Below are positions 1-8,070 of a stretch of DNA of 54,227 nt, in pieces; position 1 is the first letter of the stretch; each line of letters starts with the position of its first letter. The notes under the pieces were generated by a model that saw only the letters and a program-made list of their open reading frames with translations, was not told where the DNA came from and searched no databases. Both the position numbers and the translations under genes were made by a program. Source of the DNA: an uncultured Litoreibacter sp. (GTDB lineage: Bacteria; Pseudomonadota; Alphaproteobacteria; Rhodobacterales; Rhodobacteraceae); assembly GCA_947494435.1 (NCBI GenBank), contig CANLUY010000005.1:1-54227 (forward strand), in the 5' to 3' direction.

Positions 1-77
1 CCCAGCGACGACCCCAGACCCGGGCTGCATTCCATCAGCAGCCCGGGTTTTCGCGTGCCTATGACTTGACCTGACCC
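1..77. repeat. 77-bp terminal direct repeat (circle join), copy 1
   Basis: Bases 1-77 are identical to 54151-54227. This is the normal signature of a circular molecule whose contig ends overlap by one assembly k-mer (the exact length of 77 fits a common k value; that is inference). The true circle is therefore about 54,150 bp, and the lipoprotein gene ending at 54145 is followed directly by the terminator and the Crp-type gene at 101. Confidence 0.95.
18..51 (+). terminator. Rho-independent terminator after the lipoprotein gene
   Basis: An 11-bp perfect GC-rich stem (ACCCGGGCTGC, 18-28, with GCAGCCCGGGT, 38-48) with a 9-base loop is followed by a short T run (48-51). On the circle it lies about 23 bases after the stop of the lipoprotein gene at 54145. 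It separates that transcript from the Crp-type gene at 101. The same hairpin is seen again at 54168-54201 because of the terminal overlap. Confidence 0.85.
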
Positions 78-100
78 CCTTTGCGGCCTCTTACTGAGGG

Positions 101-793
101 ATGGCAAAGGACTGGCACAGCTGTTTTTCTTCAAGCGTTCTGCTGTCTTCCCTCACTCCAGCGTGCAGGGCAGAACTTTTGTCGAAAGCCAGACGCGTCG
201 ACTATGCCGCGCATGAGACCATCTTCTTGCAAACCGATCCCGGCGACAGCCTCTTGCTGATCCAAGAAGGGCGTGTGGAAATCTCTGTCACATCGCTATC
301 GGGCCGCAAATCCGTACTGAACCACATGGGTCCCGGCGAAGCCTTGGGAGAGATCGCCCTTCTAGACGGTCAAAGCCGCAGCGCTGACGCGACGGCAGCA
401 ACAAATGTGGTTGGCATGACCTTGTCCCGTCTTGATGTGGATTTGTTCCTGAAGTCGCGGCCCGACGCCATGATGGCTTTGATCCGCGAGTTGTGCGGCA
501 AGGTTCGCAACGCCTCCGATATGTTTGCAACGCAAGCTCAAACCGACGCCCAAGCGCGGCTTGCGCGGTGCGTATTAAAACTGGCCGAGAAATGGGGGGA
601 GCCGCAGGAATGTGGCAGATTGCTTCTCGCCAAAAGCTTCTCGCAAACGGATCTGGGCGAATTCTCCGGGATCTCACGGGAGAACGTGAACCGGCGCCTC
701 AAGCAATGGGACAGCGAGGGTATCATCGCCCTCCTGCCGGACGGTTTGCTTTTGACCCGTCCGGAAGTCTTGGAAGAGATCGCCGAGATATAG
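101..793 (+). CDS. Crp/Fnr-family transcriptional regulator, cNMP-binding type
   Basis: 230 residues with the two-domain Crp layout. The N-terminal beta-roll (about 15-125) contains a well-kept phosphate-binding cassette: GEIALLDGQ at 83-91, then the cyclic-nucleotide phosphate ligand pair R93-S94. A long dimerisation helix follows, then a winged helix-turn-helix near the C-terminus with FSQTDLGEFSGISRENVNR. No Fnr-type cysteine cluster is visible. The cassette suggests real cAMP or cGMP binding, and the neighbour is a nucleotide cyclase (797-1576, convergent, 3-bp gap), so the plasmid may carry its own second-messenger circuit. ATG 101 is the first in-frame start after a stop at 95-97. A GAGGG motif abuts it with almost no spacing, so translation may be weak or leaderless. 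A matching Crp-type operator lies at 31648-31663. The family is certain; the ligand is inferred. Confidence 0.92.
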   Translation: MAKDWHSCFSSSVLLSSLTPACRAELLSKARRVDYAAHETIFLQTDPGDSLLLIQEGRVEISVTSLSGRKSVLNHMGPGEALGEIALLDGQSRSADATAATNVVGMTLSRLDVDLFLKSRPDAMMALIRELCGKVRNASDMFATQAQTDAQARLARCVLKLAEKWGEPQECGRLLLAKSFSQTDLGEFSGISRENVNRRLKQWDSEGIIALLPDGLLLTRPEVLEEIAEI

Positions 794-796
794 CGA

Positions 797-1576
797 CTAA
801 AGGCTTGCCGCTTCAACAGGCTCTGAGATCCCTTTCAACTCATAGCTTTGCACTTGCGCGACAGGCTGCCCGGCTTTCTCAAGAATGGAGCGGCTTGCAA
901 TGGCCTCCTTCGCGGCGGCTTTTGCTGCCAAACGCGCGGTGACATTCACCTCCACCCCGAAGATCGACACATCGCGGAACAAACCTTGGGCCGCTTGCAC
1001 CGTCCCGATGTAAACCTCACCGCAATGCACACCGACACCCACAGGCACGGCGTCCGCGCCAGTACCCACTTTTGCCGCCACATCACGCGCTGCCTTCACT
1101 GCCTTTTTGGCATGATCCGGACCGCTGAAACCGGGCGGCCACACGGCCACAATGCAATCGCCATAGAAGGCCATGATGAACCCGTCATTCTCCGTGATCG
1201 CATGGGTCGCTGCGTCCAAGAACGCGTTCACCCTCTCGGATGCCGCTTGGGGCCCCGCAGATTCCGCAAAACTGGTGGAGTTTCGAATGTCGGCAAACAG
1301 GATCGACATCTCGACCTCCGCCCCGCCTGGGAAGGCATCAAGGAACCCGTCGCAGGCGTTGCAATAGTGCTCGTTGCGCGACGACTTCTTCTTACCGCGA
1401 AACCGCATATAAAGCCCGCCCAAACCGCCAAATGGTGCATTGCATAAGCGGCATCGCGGATCCGCTGGTAATTTGCCGTGAAAGGTCTGCTGGGCGCTCA
1501 GGTCAGGATGCCCTTGGGCAAAAATCGTCTGCCACAACTCGGTATTGCCATCCTCTTTAACGTAGCTTTCACTCAT
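797..1576 (-). CDS. Class III adenylate/guanylate cyclase with N-terminal Cys motifs
   Basis: 259 residues, soluble, no membrane segment. The C-terminal part is a class III cyclase homology domain: FADIRNSTSF with the first metal aspartate (D96), FYGDCIVAVW with the second (D140), GVGVHCGEVYIG and the FGVEVNVTARLA motif. The N-terminus has two CxxC pairs (C42/C45 and C72/C75) that could hold zinc or an iron-sulfur centre, a possible redox or metal sensor. The start is ATG 1576, which overlaps the stop of the upstream gene as TAATG and has AAGGGG 7 bases upstream; a longer reading from 1597 runs into the previous gene. It is the last gene of the decarboxylase operon, and its product is likely the ligand source for the Crp-type regulator at 101. 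Whether it makes cAMP or cGMP cannot be read with certainty. Confidence 0.9.
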   Translation of the reverse strand: MSESYVKEDGNTELWQTIFAQGHPDLSAQQTFHGKLPADPRCRLCNAPFGGLGGLYMRFRGKKKSSRNEHYCNACDGFLDAFPGGAEVEMSILFADIRNSTSFAESAGPQAASERVNAFLDAATHAITENDGFIMAFYGDCIVAVWPPGFSGPDHAKKAVKAARDVAAKVGTGADAVPVGVGVHCGEVYIGTVQAAQGLFRDVSIFGVEVNVTARLAAKAAAKEAIASRSILEKAGQPVAQVQSYELKGISEPVEAASL

Positions 1577-2562
1577 TACTGTCCCCTTATCTTCCAATAC
1601 TTCTGCGGCATCGGCGACATGATGAAACTCATGTTTTCAACCATGCTTTGCAACTCTTGACTGTTATTCACCGTGCTGCCCCAGAAATACGTATTGCCCA
1701 CAGTGATCGCCCGTGGCGGCTGTATGCCGCGATACATCACCGGGATGCTGTCCCCCGGCTCAAAGGGCGGCTTTGGCAGTAGTTTCGTGCGCCGCTCATG
1801 CGGACGTCCGGGGACATCTTCCTTGCGCGGGATGCACGGCACACTGACCACAATGCCAGCGTTCAGCATGTCATCGGAGATCCACTCAGGAACGACCGCC
1901 AGATCCATGACGTGATCATGATCAAGCCCATAGAGCGGCGGTTCATGCGGCCCCGTTATAAGCTCTGCCGTTTGCAGGTTCGTCATATGCGCCTGCTCCG
2001 CCACGATGGTCCCATCCTTACGCCGCTTACGCGCGCCCCACATCAGATAGGAAGCTGTTTCAGGCGCAGGTTCGTGATGCGTGAACGGGCGGAACAACAC
2101 GATCCGGTTGATCGTCACGTCAACCTGATCAATCACCGGAATGCAGTCCTCATCATTCCAAGGAAACCAGTTCGGCGGCAGAGGCATAACCGGTGGACGG
2201 AAGCCACGATAAATCGCCCCTTTGAATGTCTGCCGAACCCCGCCACCAAGCTGGGGGATGGAATATTTATCTTCGATCCGGTTCGCCATGACGAATGTAT
2301 CTTCGGGGTATAGTTCGCGCTGCCGCAAATACTCTTTGTGCTGCTTGGGGTCAGTCAGCTCGATATCCATGATCAACTGATACTTGTGCTTTTCACAGTG
2401 GTATTGCGTCATGTGAACGCCGTATATTTTGGCGTTTTCCTTCGTGAACATGTTATCAATCGGAACCGGCCCGCCGGTCATAATAAACGCATGCTGGCAC
2501 GGCGCGTTGTGCACCTCAGCATCGTCGTACATATCGTCGGCTGTTCTGTGTAGATGAACCAT
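1576..2562 (-). CDS. Histidine-rich protein of unknown family, decarboxylase partner
   Basis: 328 residues; I do not recognise the family. It is soluble with no signal peptide or membrane helix. It is rich in His, Cys and Pro, with clusters such as QYHCEKHKYQ, TFVMANRIEDKYSIPQLGGG, RPFTHHEP and YGLDHDHVMD that could bind metal. The ATG at 2562 is chosen because AGGGG lies 8 bases upstream and the preceding decarboxylase gene stops 4 bases before it; the longer open frame to 2667 lies inside that gene. It is translationally coupled to the cyclase downstream (TAATG). The tight placement between a PLP decarboxylase and a cyclase suggests an enzyme or binding protein acting on the same substrate, but nothing in the sequence names a reaction. 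Confidence 0.75.
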   Translation of the reverse strand: MVHLHRTADDMYDDAEVHNAPCQHAFIMTGGPVPIDNMFTKENAKIYGVHMTQYHCEKHKYQLIMDIELTDPKQHKEYLRQRELYPEDTFVMANRIEDKYSIPQLGGGVRQTFKGAIYRGFRPPVMPLPPNWFPWNDEDCIPVIDQVDVTINRIVLFRPFTHHEPAPETASYLMWGARKRRKDGTIVAEQAHMTNLQTAELITGPHEPPLYGLDHDHVMDLAVVPEWISDDMLNAGIVVSVPCIPRKEDVPGRPHERRTKLLPKPPFEPGDSIPVMYRGIQPPRAITVGNTYFWGSTVNNSQELQSMVENMSFIMSPMPQKYWKIRGQ

Positions 2563-2566
2563 ATCG

Positions 2567-4807
2567 CTACCCCTTCTGTCCCAAGTCGTATTTCGCCAAA
2601 ATCTCGTCCCGTGCTTCCAGCACGGTCTGGCGGAGGATGCCGATGACCGTGGGAATGAAGTTGCCATCTGCGGTGTTTGTCACGAACGGGTTCTGCATGG
2701 TCGAAATCAGGTGATTGATCGTGCAGCCCGGATCATATTTGACCTTCGTACGGCGCGATAATTCCTTCATAAAGGCGGCCCCAAAATCATCTGACCCATA
2801 GGCGGAGGAGGTGATGAACATCGGCTCTTTCGGCACATCGCCTTTGTCCTGATCAAGCGGGATTTCGTGGCTGAGCTTATGATAGATGATATCGTTCAAC
2901 TCGTTCATCCGCGCGATATTGTCATTCACGACAGTCTTGTTCTCTACCTCATGCTTGAAGTTGAACACATAGGAACACACCGTCAGATCAGGCCCAAGCG
3001 ACCGGAAGAGTTTGAGGAGTTCGGGATCTTCTTCAAATGCAATTGTGAGCTCACGATTTGACCGCGTTGCGATGCGATCGCGGATATGTTTGCGTTGCGC
3101 GTTCAGCTCTGCATCTGTGGCAGGGTCATCGGCGGGTCGGTCGCGTTCCACCGGCAACATTTTGAACGGCACAATGATGAACGGATCATTCTTGTCAGCC
3201 ATGGTCGCGACATCCGCATAGAAGCGCTTAGCGTTGTAAGTACAGCGCCCCAACAGCCTACCATAGCCCAGTTGATCGGGGGGGATGGTAGTGTGGCTCA
3301 AAGCAACACCCACAGCTGCAGCGCCCGGTTTGGAGCTTTCAACACCGTAAACACCAACAGTTGGTGCATTCGGGTCGTGATAGACGACAGGTGAAGTCTG
3401 CGCGTTCAGGTAAATCATCTCCTGATTGCGGTAGCATAAAGCACCAGCAGGATATGGGATAAAGCCCGCCTTATGGGGATCAACAGTGATCGTATCGACC
3501 TGTCCCAAGACGTCGAACTGCGCCTGAACATGGTCGCTCATCGCCTCTTCAGGGGAGTCGTCAAATGCCGTTTTCTCTTCATCCTGAATGAACCCGTTGC
3601 CCTTATGCGGTCGGATCATGGAGGCGAAATATCCTCCCCACGCGGCGTCTGCGTGCAGTGCGAAGGTCAGGCCCCTCCGTGCGAACTGTTCTTTCAAAGC
3701 GAGGATATCAACCAGCGGATCAACGGCGCTTTCGCCAGTTGAACCCATGACTGCGACAACCTGCAATACGGGCCTTTTTTCTGCGAAGCATTTCTCCAAC
3801 TCGGCCCGCAAAGCGTCGATCTTCATCCGCCCGTCATAATCCACTTCGACCCGCCGGATGGTATGGCGGCCAAGCCCTAGTATCGTGGCCGCTTTTGGCC
3901 AAGAATAATGCGCCGTCGCAGGCACAAGAACCGCAGGCGTTGATTTCACTGCACCATGCAGAACGCTTTCATGGAAATAGCTCAAGCCGATGTCTTGGAC
4001 TGAATAGGTTTGCAAGGCGCGCTTCACATCGCCTTCCGTCAGCCCACAGTCGGAGACGAGCCGCTGCGGCAAGGCAAGCGCTTCATCTGTGCCAAGATTG
4101 AGCATCTGCCAAATGCTCAGATCAATCAGCAGTGATGTCGTGCCGTTTGGTTGTGTCACCATCAGACCCTTGCCCGCTTCGAGCGTCGGGTCCTCCATCA
4201 CAGCCCGTGCCAAAGCGGCGGCCTGATACTTCAGATTGCGCGCAGCCCACATCGATTCAATGTTTGCAACAGTCCCATCACAGGTGATGTGGCCCCAAGG
4301 TTTTGGATCAGCCGAGACATCGTAGCCCAACATTTCGCACAGCTCATTAGACGCACGAATTTCCAGCGCTGTCGTGACGGGGGAGGCCTCCGCCGCGACG
4401 TTGTTTTGGTTGAAGAGCATCCCCGCGAAATACCCCGCGGCACCCGGCATCGTGATGTCCCAGTACATGTGACTTTGGTTGCGGTTGCTCGACAATGGGA
4501 TGGAGTTGCGCAGCTCATTCATGATCGCGCGCAAATTGGCATACATGGCTTCGGTTGTGGTGGCGTAGGTCGGATCGCGGCCACCGACCATGTTCGGGTC
4601 TACACCTGACCTTGGATAATCCGCGCGCGCCTTACCATGTTCTTCGAGCGCAATGCCGACGAGCTTTTGGAAGATATCCATATTCTCGGCATTCGGCCCA
4701 AGAAACATCGCCGATGGCGTATGCGTCTCCGGCGGCTTTAATCCAAGTGTTTGAGAAATTGCAGCCGCATTGCGGGTCGACATGACCCCCTTCAAACTCG
4801 ATCCCAT
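2567..4807 (-). CDS. PLP-dependent decarboxylase (group II, tyrosine/glutamate decarboxylase-like)
   Basis: 746 residues, longer than the 450-620 usual in the group. Fold-type I PLP motifs are clear: GHITCDGTVANIES (phosphate-binding region, about 172-185), HYSWPKA with the ring-stacking histidine H300, HADAAWGGYF with D387 that contacts the pyridine nitrogen, and TVDPHKAGFIPYPAG with the Schiff-base lysine K446. The DPHKAGFIPYPAG form most resembles bacterial tyrosine decarboxylases, so an aromatic amino acid is the likeliest substrate, with CO2 and an amine as products (inference). The extra length is at the C-terminus (about 540-746). The start ATG has GAGGGG 5 bases upstream. It heads a three-gene operon with the unknown protein (4-base gap) and the cyclase. 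Confidence 0.9.
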   Translation of the reverse strand: MGSSLKGVMSTRNAAAISQTLGLKPPETHTPSAMFLGPNAENMDIFQKLVGIALEEHGKARADYPRSGVDPNMVGGRDPTYATTTEAMYANLRAIMNELRNSIPLSSNRNQSHMYWDITMPGAAGYFAGMLFNQNNVAAEASPVTTALEIRASNELCEMLGYDVSADPKPWGHITCDGTVANIESMWAARNLKYQAAALARAVMEDPTLEAGKGLMVTQPNGTTSLLIDLSIWQMLNLGTDEALALPQRLVSDCGLTEGDVKRALQTYSVQDIGLSYFHESVLHGAVKSTPAVLVPATAHYSWPKAATILGLGRHTIRRVEVDYDGRMKIDALRAELEKCFAEKRPVLQVVAVMGSTGESAVDPLVDILALKEQFARRGLTFALHADAAWGGYFASMIRPHKGNGFIQDEEKTAFDDSPEEAMSDHVQAQFDVLGQVDTITVDPHKAGFIPYPAGALCYRNQEMIYLNAQTSPVVYHDPNAPTVGVYGVESSKPGAAAVGVALSHTTIPPDQLGYGRLLGRCTYNAKRFYADVATMADKNDPFIIVPFKMLPVERDRPADDPATDAELNAQRKHIRDRIATRSNRELTIAFEEDPELLKLFRSLGPDLTVCSYVFNFKHEVENKTVVNDNIARMNELNDIIYHKLSHEIPLDQDKGDVPKEPMFITSSAYGSDDFGAAFMKELSRRTKVKYDPGCTINHLISTMQNPFVTNTADGNFIPTVIGILRQTVLEARDEILAKYDLGQKG

Positions 4808-4903
4808 AATGTCCCCTCACTCCAGCGTATTTGCCGGGGTATTTTGACATGTTAACTATTTTTGTGAGGTTGTGGAAAGAAATACGTTACCCAAGGGAAA
4901 GTG

Positions 4904-5509
4904 TCACTTGGCAGCTATGAAAGCCTCAATCGACACCCAATGGCTCAACGGCTCTAACTCTGGAAAAGTCATCGTAAAGATATTCCCCCCACCACCCGCG
5001 CCTTGGTCATATGCGCGACTGATTTTTACACCTGATAGGGCACAATAAAGCAGCGTCCCAACAGCGCCATGCCCAACAAACAGTACGTCACCAGTGAGAG
5101 GTTGCTGCAGGGTGTCTTTCACTTCCCGGACTATTCGCTCCTGCGCAGTACGCGCCGTTTCCCAACCCCGCATACTCACATCAGGATCCGCAAAAAACGC
5201 ATCTGCAACGGCTTCAAATTCCGCCGGTTTCAGAAAGCCCGTCGAAGTTCTGTCGTTCTCGTGCATCGCTTCGCGCTGTTCGACCGAAACGCCAGTCGCT
5301 TCTGCCAATATGTCAGCCGTCTGTCGGGCTTTCACCTCACCGCTTGAAATGATCCGTGTTGTCCGGTCAAGTCGACCACTTGCAGCAAGCGCACGCGCAC
5401 GTTCGCAGCCTTGATCGGTCAAAGACCATTCCTTCACCGGAACGTCGGGATCAATCACCACCTGAGGGTGTGTGAGGTATCTGACCAAATATCCTTTTTC
5501 AGGCGACAT
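4904..5509 (-). CDS. Histidine phosphatase family protein
   Basis: 201 residues, about the size of SixA/phosphoglycerate-mutase-type histidine phosphatases. The N-terminal active site reads LVRYLTHPQV: the phospho-accepting histidine is H14 in a THPQ context, and the usual RHG triplet is modified. The second catalytic histidine is in LFVGHGAVGTLL. The pattern VPVKEWSLTDQG after the active site is typical of one alphaproteobacterial subgroup. The gene starts 5 bases after the stop of the AAA ATPase gene and forms an operon with it. The substrate (phosphoprotein, sugar phosphate or nucleotide) is unknown. Confidence 0.85.
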   Translation of the reverse strand: MSPEKGYLVRYLTHPQVVIDPDVPVKEWSLTDQGCERARALAASGRLDRTTRIISSGEVKARQTADILAEATGVSVEQREAMHENDRTSTGFLKPAEFEAVADAFFADPDVSMRGWETARTAQERIVREVKDTLQQPLTGDVLFVGHGAVGTLLYCALSGVKISRAYDQGAGGGGNIFTMTFPELEPLSHWVSIEAFIAAK

Positions 5510-5514
5510 AGGCT

Positions 5515-6678
5515 CTATCCCTTTGCTAAGCGCTGCATCGCGTTTGCCAGTGGCATCGCCCGCAGACCGCCCTGCCCCGGCACTTCGCGATCAGCGGCAT
5601 AAACCAGAATACGCTGCTCCGCACCCAGATCATCTGAAGCGATGTGAAATCCGCGGCTCACTTTCGCTGAGGTTGTGCGTTTGATCTCAATCGCCCAAAT
5701 ATCCCCTCCGGGAAGCGTCAGGACCAAATCAATCTCGGCGCCCGCCGAAGACCGATAGAAGCTGGCCTCAGTCCCCCGTGGGGCAGCAGCGATGAGGTTC
5801 TCGACACAAAAGCCTTCCCAAGACCCACCCACAACAGGATGTCCTAATAACGCTTCCGACGTTCCGAGCCCCAAAAGCGCATGTGTTAGACCCGCATCAC
5901 GGATATAGACCTTCGGTGATTTGACGAGCCGTTTCCCTGCATTCGCGTGCCAAGGCGGCAGACGCCTGACAAGCATGAGGTCAACAAGCAGATCGAGATA
6001 ACGTGCTACCGTCTGGCCTGAGACCCCAAGCCCCGCCGCGATACGTGCGGCGTTCAGCATCCCGCCTTGTTCATGCGCCAGCATCGTCCAGAACCGCCGC
6101 AGCGTTTCCGCAGGAATGCGCAATCCAAAGGCGGGGATATCGCGTTCCAGATAGGTACGGATAAAATCCTCCCTCCAAGTCAGACTCGCGCGATCAGTGT
6201 TGGCCAGAAAACTGTCGGGAAACCCGCCCCGCAACCAAAGCTCCTGCAAAGCCCCCTGCCCCACTTCTGGCAAAGTAAACGGGGTGAGTTCAGAATAGGC
6301 GACCCGACCGGCCAGCGATTGCGCCGATTGGCTTAAGAGGGTGTTCGACGCAGACCCGAGCAGCAGGAATTGTCCTGTCCGGTGTCCCGCACGGCGCCGG
6401 CGGTCAATTTGCCCACGCAAGGCGCTAAACAGGTTCGGGACAAGCTGAACCTCGTCTATGACGACCAACCGGCCCACCTGTTCATCAAGATACAGATCAG
6501 GCTCTTCTAGCACGCGCCTGTCAGCCAGCCGCTCCATATCAAGATAGACCGCATCGCGAGCCTCGGATATGTTCTGGGCAAGGGTTGTTTTTCCAACCTG
6601 CCGCGGGCCAAGAAGAACCACGCTAGCCTGTTCAGACAGCGCATTTTCGACTTTTTGCTGGTCAATCCTGTCGATCAT
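5515..6678 (-). CDS. AAA-type ATPase with C-terminal DUF4143 domain
   Basis: 387 residues, the usual length for this family. Walker A is GPRQVGKTT (24-32) and Walker B is LVVIDEVQLVPNLF. The middle holds a winged-helix-like region, and the C-terminal DUF4143 part contains an AEIDLVL...WAIEIKR pattern like PD-(D/E)XK nuclease folds. These proteins are common on plasmids and in variable regions of bacteria; their role is unknown. It has its own upstream gap of 92 bases after repC and is followed within 5 bases by the histidine phosphatase gene. Confidence 0.9.
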   Translation of the reverse strand: MIDRIDQQKVENALSEQASVVLLGPRQVGKTTLAQNISEARDAVYLDMERLADRRVLEEPDLYLDEQVGRLVVIDEVQLVPNLFSALRGQIDRRRRAGHRTGQFLLLGSASNTLLSQSAQSLAGRVAYSELTPFTLPEVGQGALQELWLRGGFPDSFLANTDRASLTWREDFIRTYLERDIPAFGLRIPAETLRRFWTMLAHEQGGMLNAARIAAGLGVSGQTVARYLDLLVDLMLVRRLPPWHANAGKRLVKSPKVYIRDAGLTHALLGLGTSEALLGHPVVGGSWEGFCVENLIAAAPRGTEASFYRSSAGAEIDLVLTLPGGDIWAIEIKRTTSAKVSRGFHIASDDLGAEQRILVYAADREVPGQGGLRAMPLANAMQRLAKG

Positions 6679-6770
6679 ACCTTGTATTTATTCCATGTGA
6701 CGGAAGATTTGCAATGATAATGCACATACTGAAGGCAGTTATCTTGGGTCATTGTAGGCTCACAAAAATC

Positions 6771-7901
6771 CTAACACACTGAAAAAAAATAGTTATTTGA
6801 ATTGTCAGCTGACAATTTATGCTCTTTGGCCAATGCCGCCAACATAGGTTTTACTGAAAAGCGGCCAGTATCAGCGAGTTGTGTCAGCCGCCTTAGGTAT
6901 CCGCCGGGGTTCGAAATCGCCTCTAATCGTTCAAGCATACAGAGTATAACCGTTGCGGCACATGACGCGCCCATAGATAGAACTGCCTGGCGGAACACTT
7001 TTGGTTCTATGCCCATCATGCAGGTTAATCGTTCGGAGATTGAAGAAAGATCATGCCAATGCCGAACTGGTTCGGGATAGTATGTTTTGAATTCATGGCA
7101 GTTGTTTAGAACGTCCTGTAAGTCCAAGTCTTGGGTATTCTTTGAATGTTGGTTCGGTTCCGCGAGAGCTTTCCGTTTTTTTGGGATACCTTGTTTTGCT
7201 GATTTGCTTTCAGAGTCAGAATTAGAATTAATATCATACTGTATGTGCCGCTCATTTTGAGCGTCAGAGCCGCTCATTTTGGTGCACTCCAAGACCCTTT
7301 CAATACTGTCACACAAAGTAGAAAGAACGTCCGAATTTGGTTTGCGCCTCAAAGCGATCGCAGCTTTGTCCATCAGCTCCATTGATCCGCCTTCAATGAG
7401 CAGTCGTTGTCGCAATACCGCTAGTCTGTCGCGTAACGCTGCGAGGGCTTGTTTCGCCTCTCGTGCCTTACGCGCGCAGTCTTCGAGGTGTTGCTGATGA
7501 TGGGAAATCGGGGAAAGGTCGAACCCGAAGGCGATCCCGACCCCCTGCCCGCCGCTACGCGCGTAACGCTTCCGATTGGGGCTGTCATGACGGCTGACAA
7601 TCCCAAGGCGGACGAGTGTCGCAAGGTGCCGCCTGAGGGTGCTGTCGGGCATTCCATTTAGCCGATGACATAACGTGCGGTTCGACGGAAAGACAATTGC
7701 CTCACCCGCAACAGGACTGATGATCCGGCCTGGTAGAAAAGTCATCAGCGCTTTCAAGACACCGAGTGTCCTATGTGACAGATCAAACCGCTCAGCCGCC
7801 TCTGTGAGATGGTTGAGCGCCTCCCATTTATCTGTCGAATGCTGTGTCGGTAGGACAGCCTCTATTGGCCGCCCAAACTCTGTTGGGGACGTGTGTTTCA
7901 T
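6771..7901 (-). CDS. repC: Plasmid replication initiator RepC
   Basis: 376 residues from ATG 7901. The N-terminus (KHTSPTEFGRPIEAVLP) has the TPFGRR-like opening of RepC proteins. The winged-helix DNA-binding domain follows (HRTLGVLKALMTFLPG, then FPSNRTLCHRLNGMPDSTLRRHLATLVRLG), and a C-terminal RepC domain ends the protein. RepC binds the origin, which in repABC plasmids lies within repC itself. A TTG start at 7964 would lengthen it by 21 residues, but that segment overlaps the ctRNA promoter and does not look like RepC. With ATG 7901 the repB-repC gap is 169 bases, normal for the family. Its synthesis should be limited by the ctRNA at 7987-8038. Confidence 0.93.
   Translation of the reverse strand: MKHTSPTEFGRPIEAVLPTQHSTDKWEALNHLTEAAERFDLSHRTLGVLKALMTFLPGRIISPVAGEAIVFPSNRTLCHRLNGMPDSTLRRHLATLVRLGIVSRHDSPNRKRYARSGGQGVGIAFGFDLSPISHHQQHLEDCARKAREAKQALAALRDRLAVLRQRLLIEGGSMELMDKAAIALRRKPNSDVLSTLCDSIERVLECTKMSGSDAQNERHIQYDINSNSDSESKSAKQGIPKKRKALAEPNQHSKNTQDLDLQDVLNNCHEFKTYYPEPVRHWHDLSSISERLTCMMGIEPKVFRQAVLSMGASCAATVILCMLERLEAISNPGGYLRRLTQLADTGRFSVKPMLAALAKEHKLSADNSNNYFFSVC
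6800..6817. other. Candidate parS partition site (18-bp perfect palindrome)
   Basis: AATTGTCAGCTGACAATT is a perfect 18-bp palindrome at the 3' end of repC. Its core has the layout xTT-N4-GC-N4-AAx, close to the GTTNNNNGCNNNNAAC consensus of repABC parS sites recognised by RepB. Sites near the end of repC are known in the family. I saw only one copy. Function is inferred from form and position. Confidence 0.65.
7195..7250. other. AT-rich stretch in repC, possible oriV
   Basis: Within the repC frame the bases around 7201-7245 are markedly AT-rich (attagaattaatatcatac) compared with the surroundings, and encode a low-complexity NSNSDSESKS linker between the two RepC domains. In studied repABC plasmids the replication origin lies in such an AT-rich segment of repC. 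The assignment is by analogy. Confidence 0.4.
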
Positions 7902-7951
7902 ATCTATGTCACGAAAGACAACAGAAGCCCTGCCCTGCACGTGATGCAGAG

Positions 7952-7980
7952 TTGACAGGATCAACGGATGAGGGTTATCT
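7952..7980 (+). promoter_or_regulatory. Promoter of the incompatibility ctRNA
   Basis: A perfect -35 box TTGACA (7952-7957) is followed at 17 bases by TTATCT (7975-7980; TATCTC at 18 bases is an alternative -10). It points opposite to repABC and would start a transcript near 7987, which ends at the hairpin at 8004-8029. Confidence 0.65.
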
Positions 7981-7986
7981 CAAAGG

Positions 7987-8038
7987 TGCGAAGTTCGAGA
8001 ATGGCCTTCCGGGATCAAACCTGGGGGGCTTTTCTTTT
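7987..8038 (+). ncRNA. Countertranscript RNA (incA/ctRNA) of the repABC operon
   Basis: A transcript from the promoter at 7952-7980 to the terminator at 8030-8038 would be about 52 nt, the normal size for repABC ctRNAs. It lies in the repB-repC spacer, antisense to the repABC mRNA. By the established mechanism it base-pairs with the mRNA leader of repC and lowers RepC synthesis, so it controls copy number and acts as an incompatibility factor. The exact start is an estimate. Confidence 0.7.
8004..8038 (+). terminator. Rho-independent terminator of the ctRNA
   Basis: Arms 8004-8013 (GCCTTCCGGG) and 8020-8029 (CCTGGGGGGC) form a 10-bp stem with three G-T pairs and the 6-base loop ATCAAA, followed by TTTTCTTTT (8030-8038). 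The wobble pairs form only in the plus-strand RNA; the minus-strand copy has mismatches, so the terminator is directional. Confidence 0.8.
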
Positions 8039-8070
8039 GCCGTCTTGAATGTGCCTCCTGCTCTGTTTCC

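Noticed and set aside
1-77. Terminal redundancy of a phage genome
   Set aside because: There are no phage genes; the repABC operon and the exact 77-base overlap fit a circular plasmid contig.
5515-6678. AAA/DUF4143 gene with the histidine phosphatase as a toxin-antitoxin or defence system
   Set aside because: Neither has a known antitoxin or defence signature; the pairing alone is not enough.
7902-7964. TTG start of repC at 7964
   Set aside because: The extra 21 residues overlap the ctRNA promoter, and the RepC-like N-terminus begins at ATG 7901.
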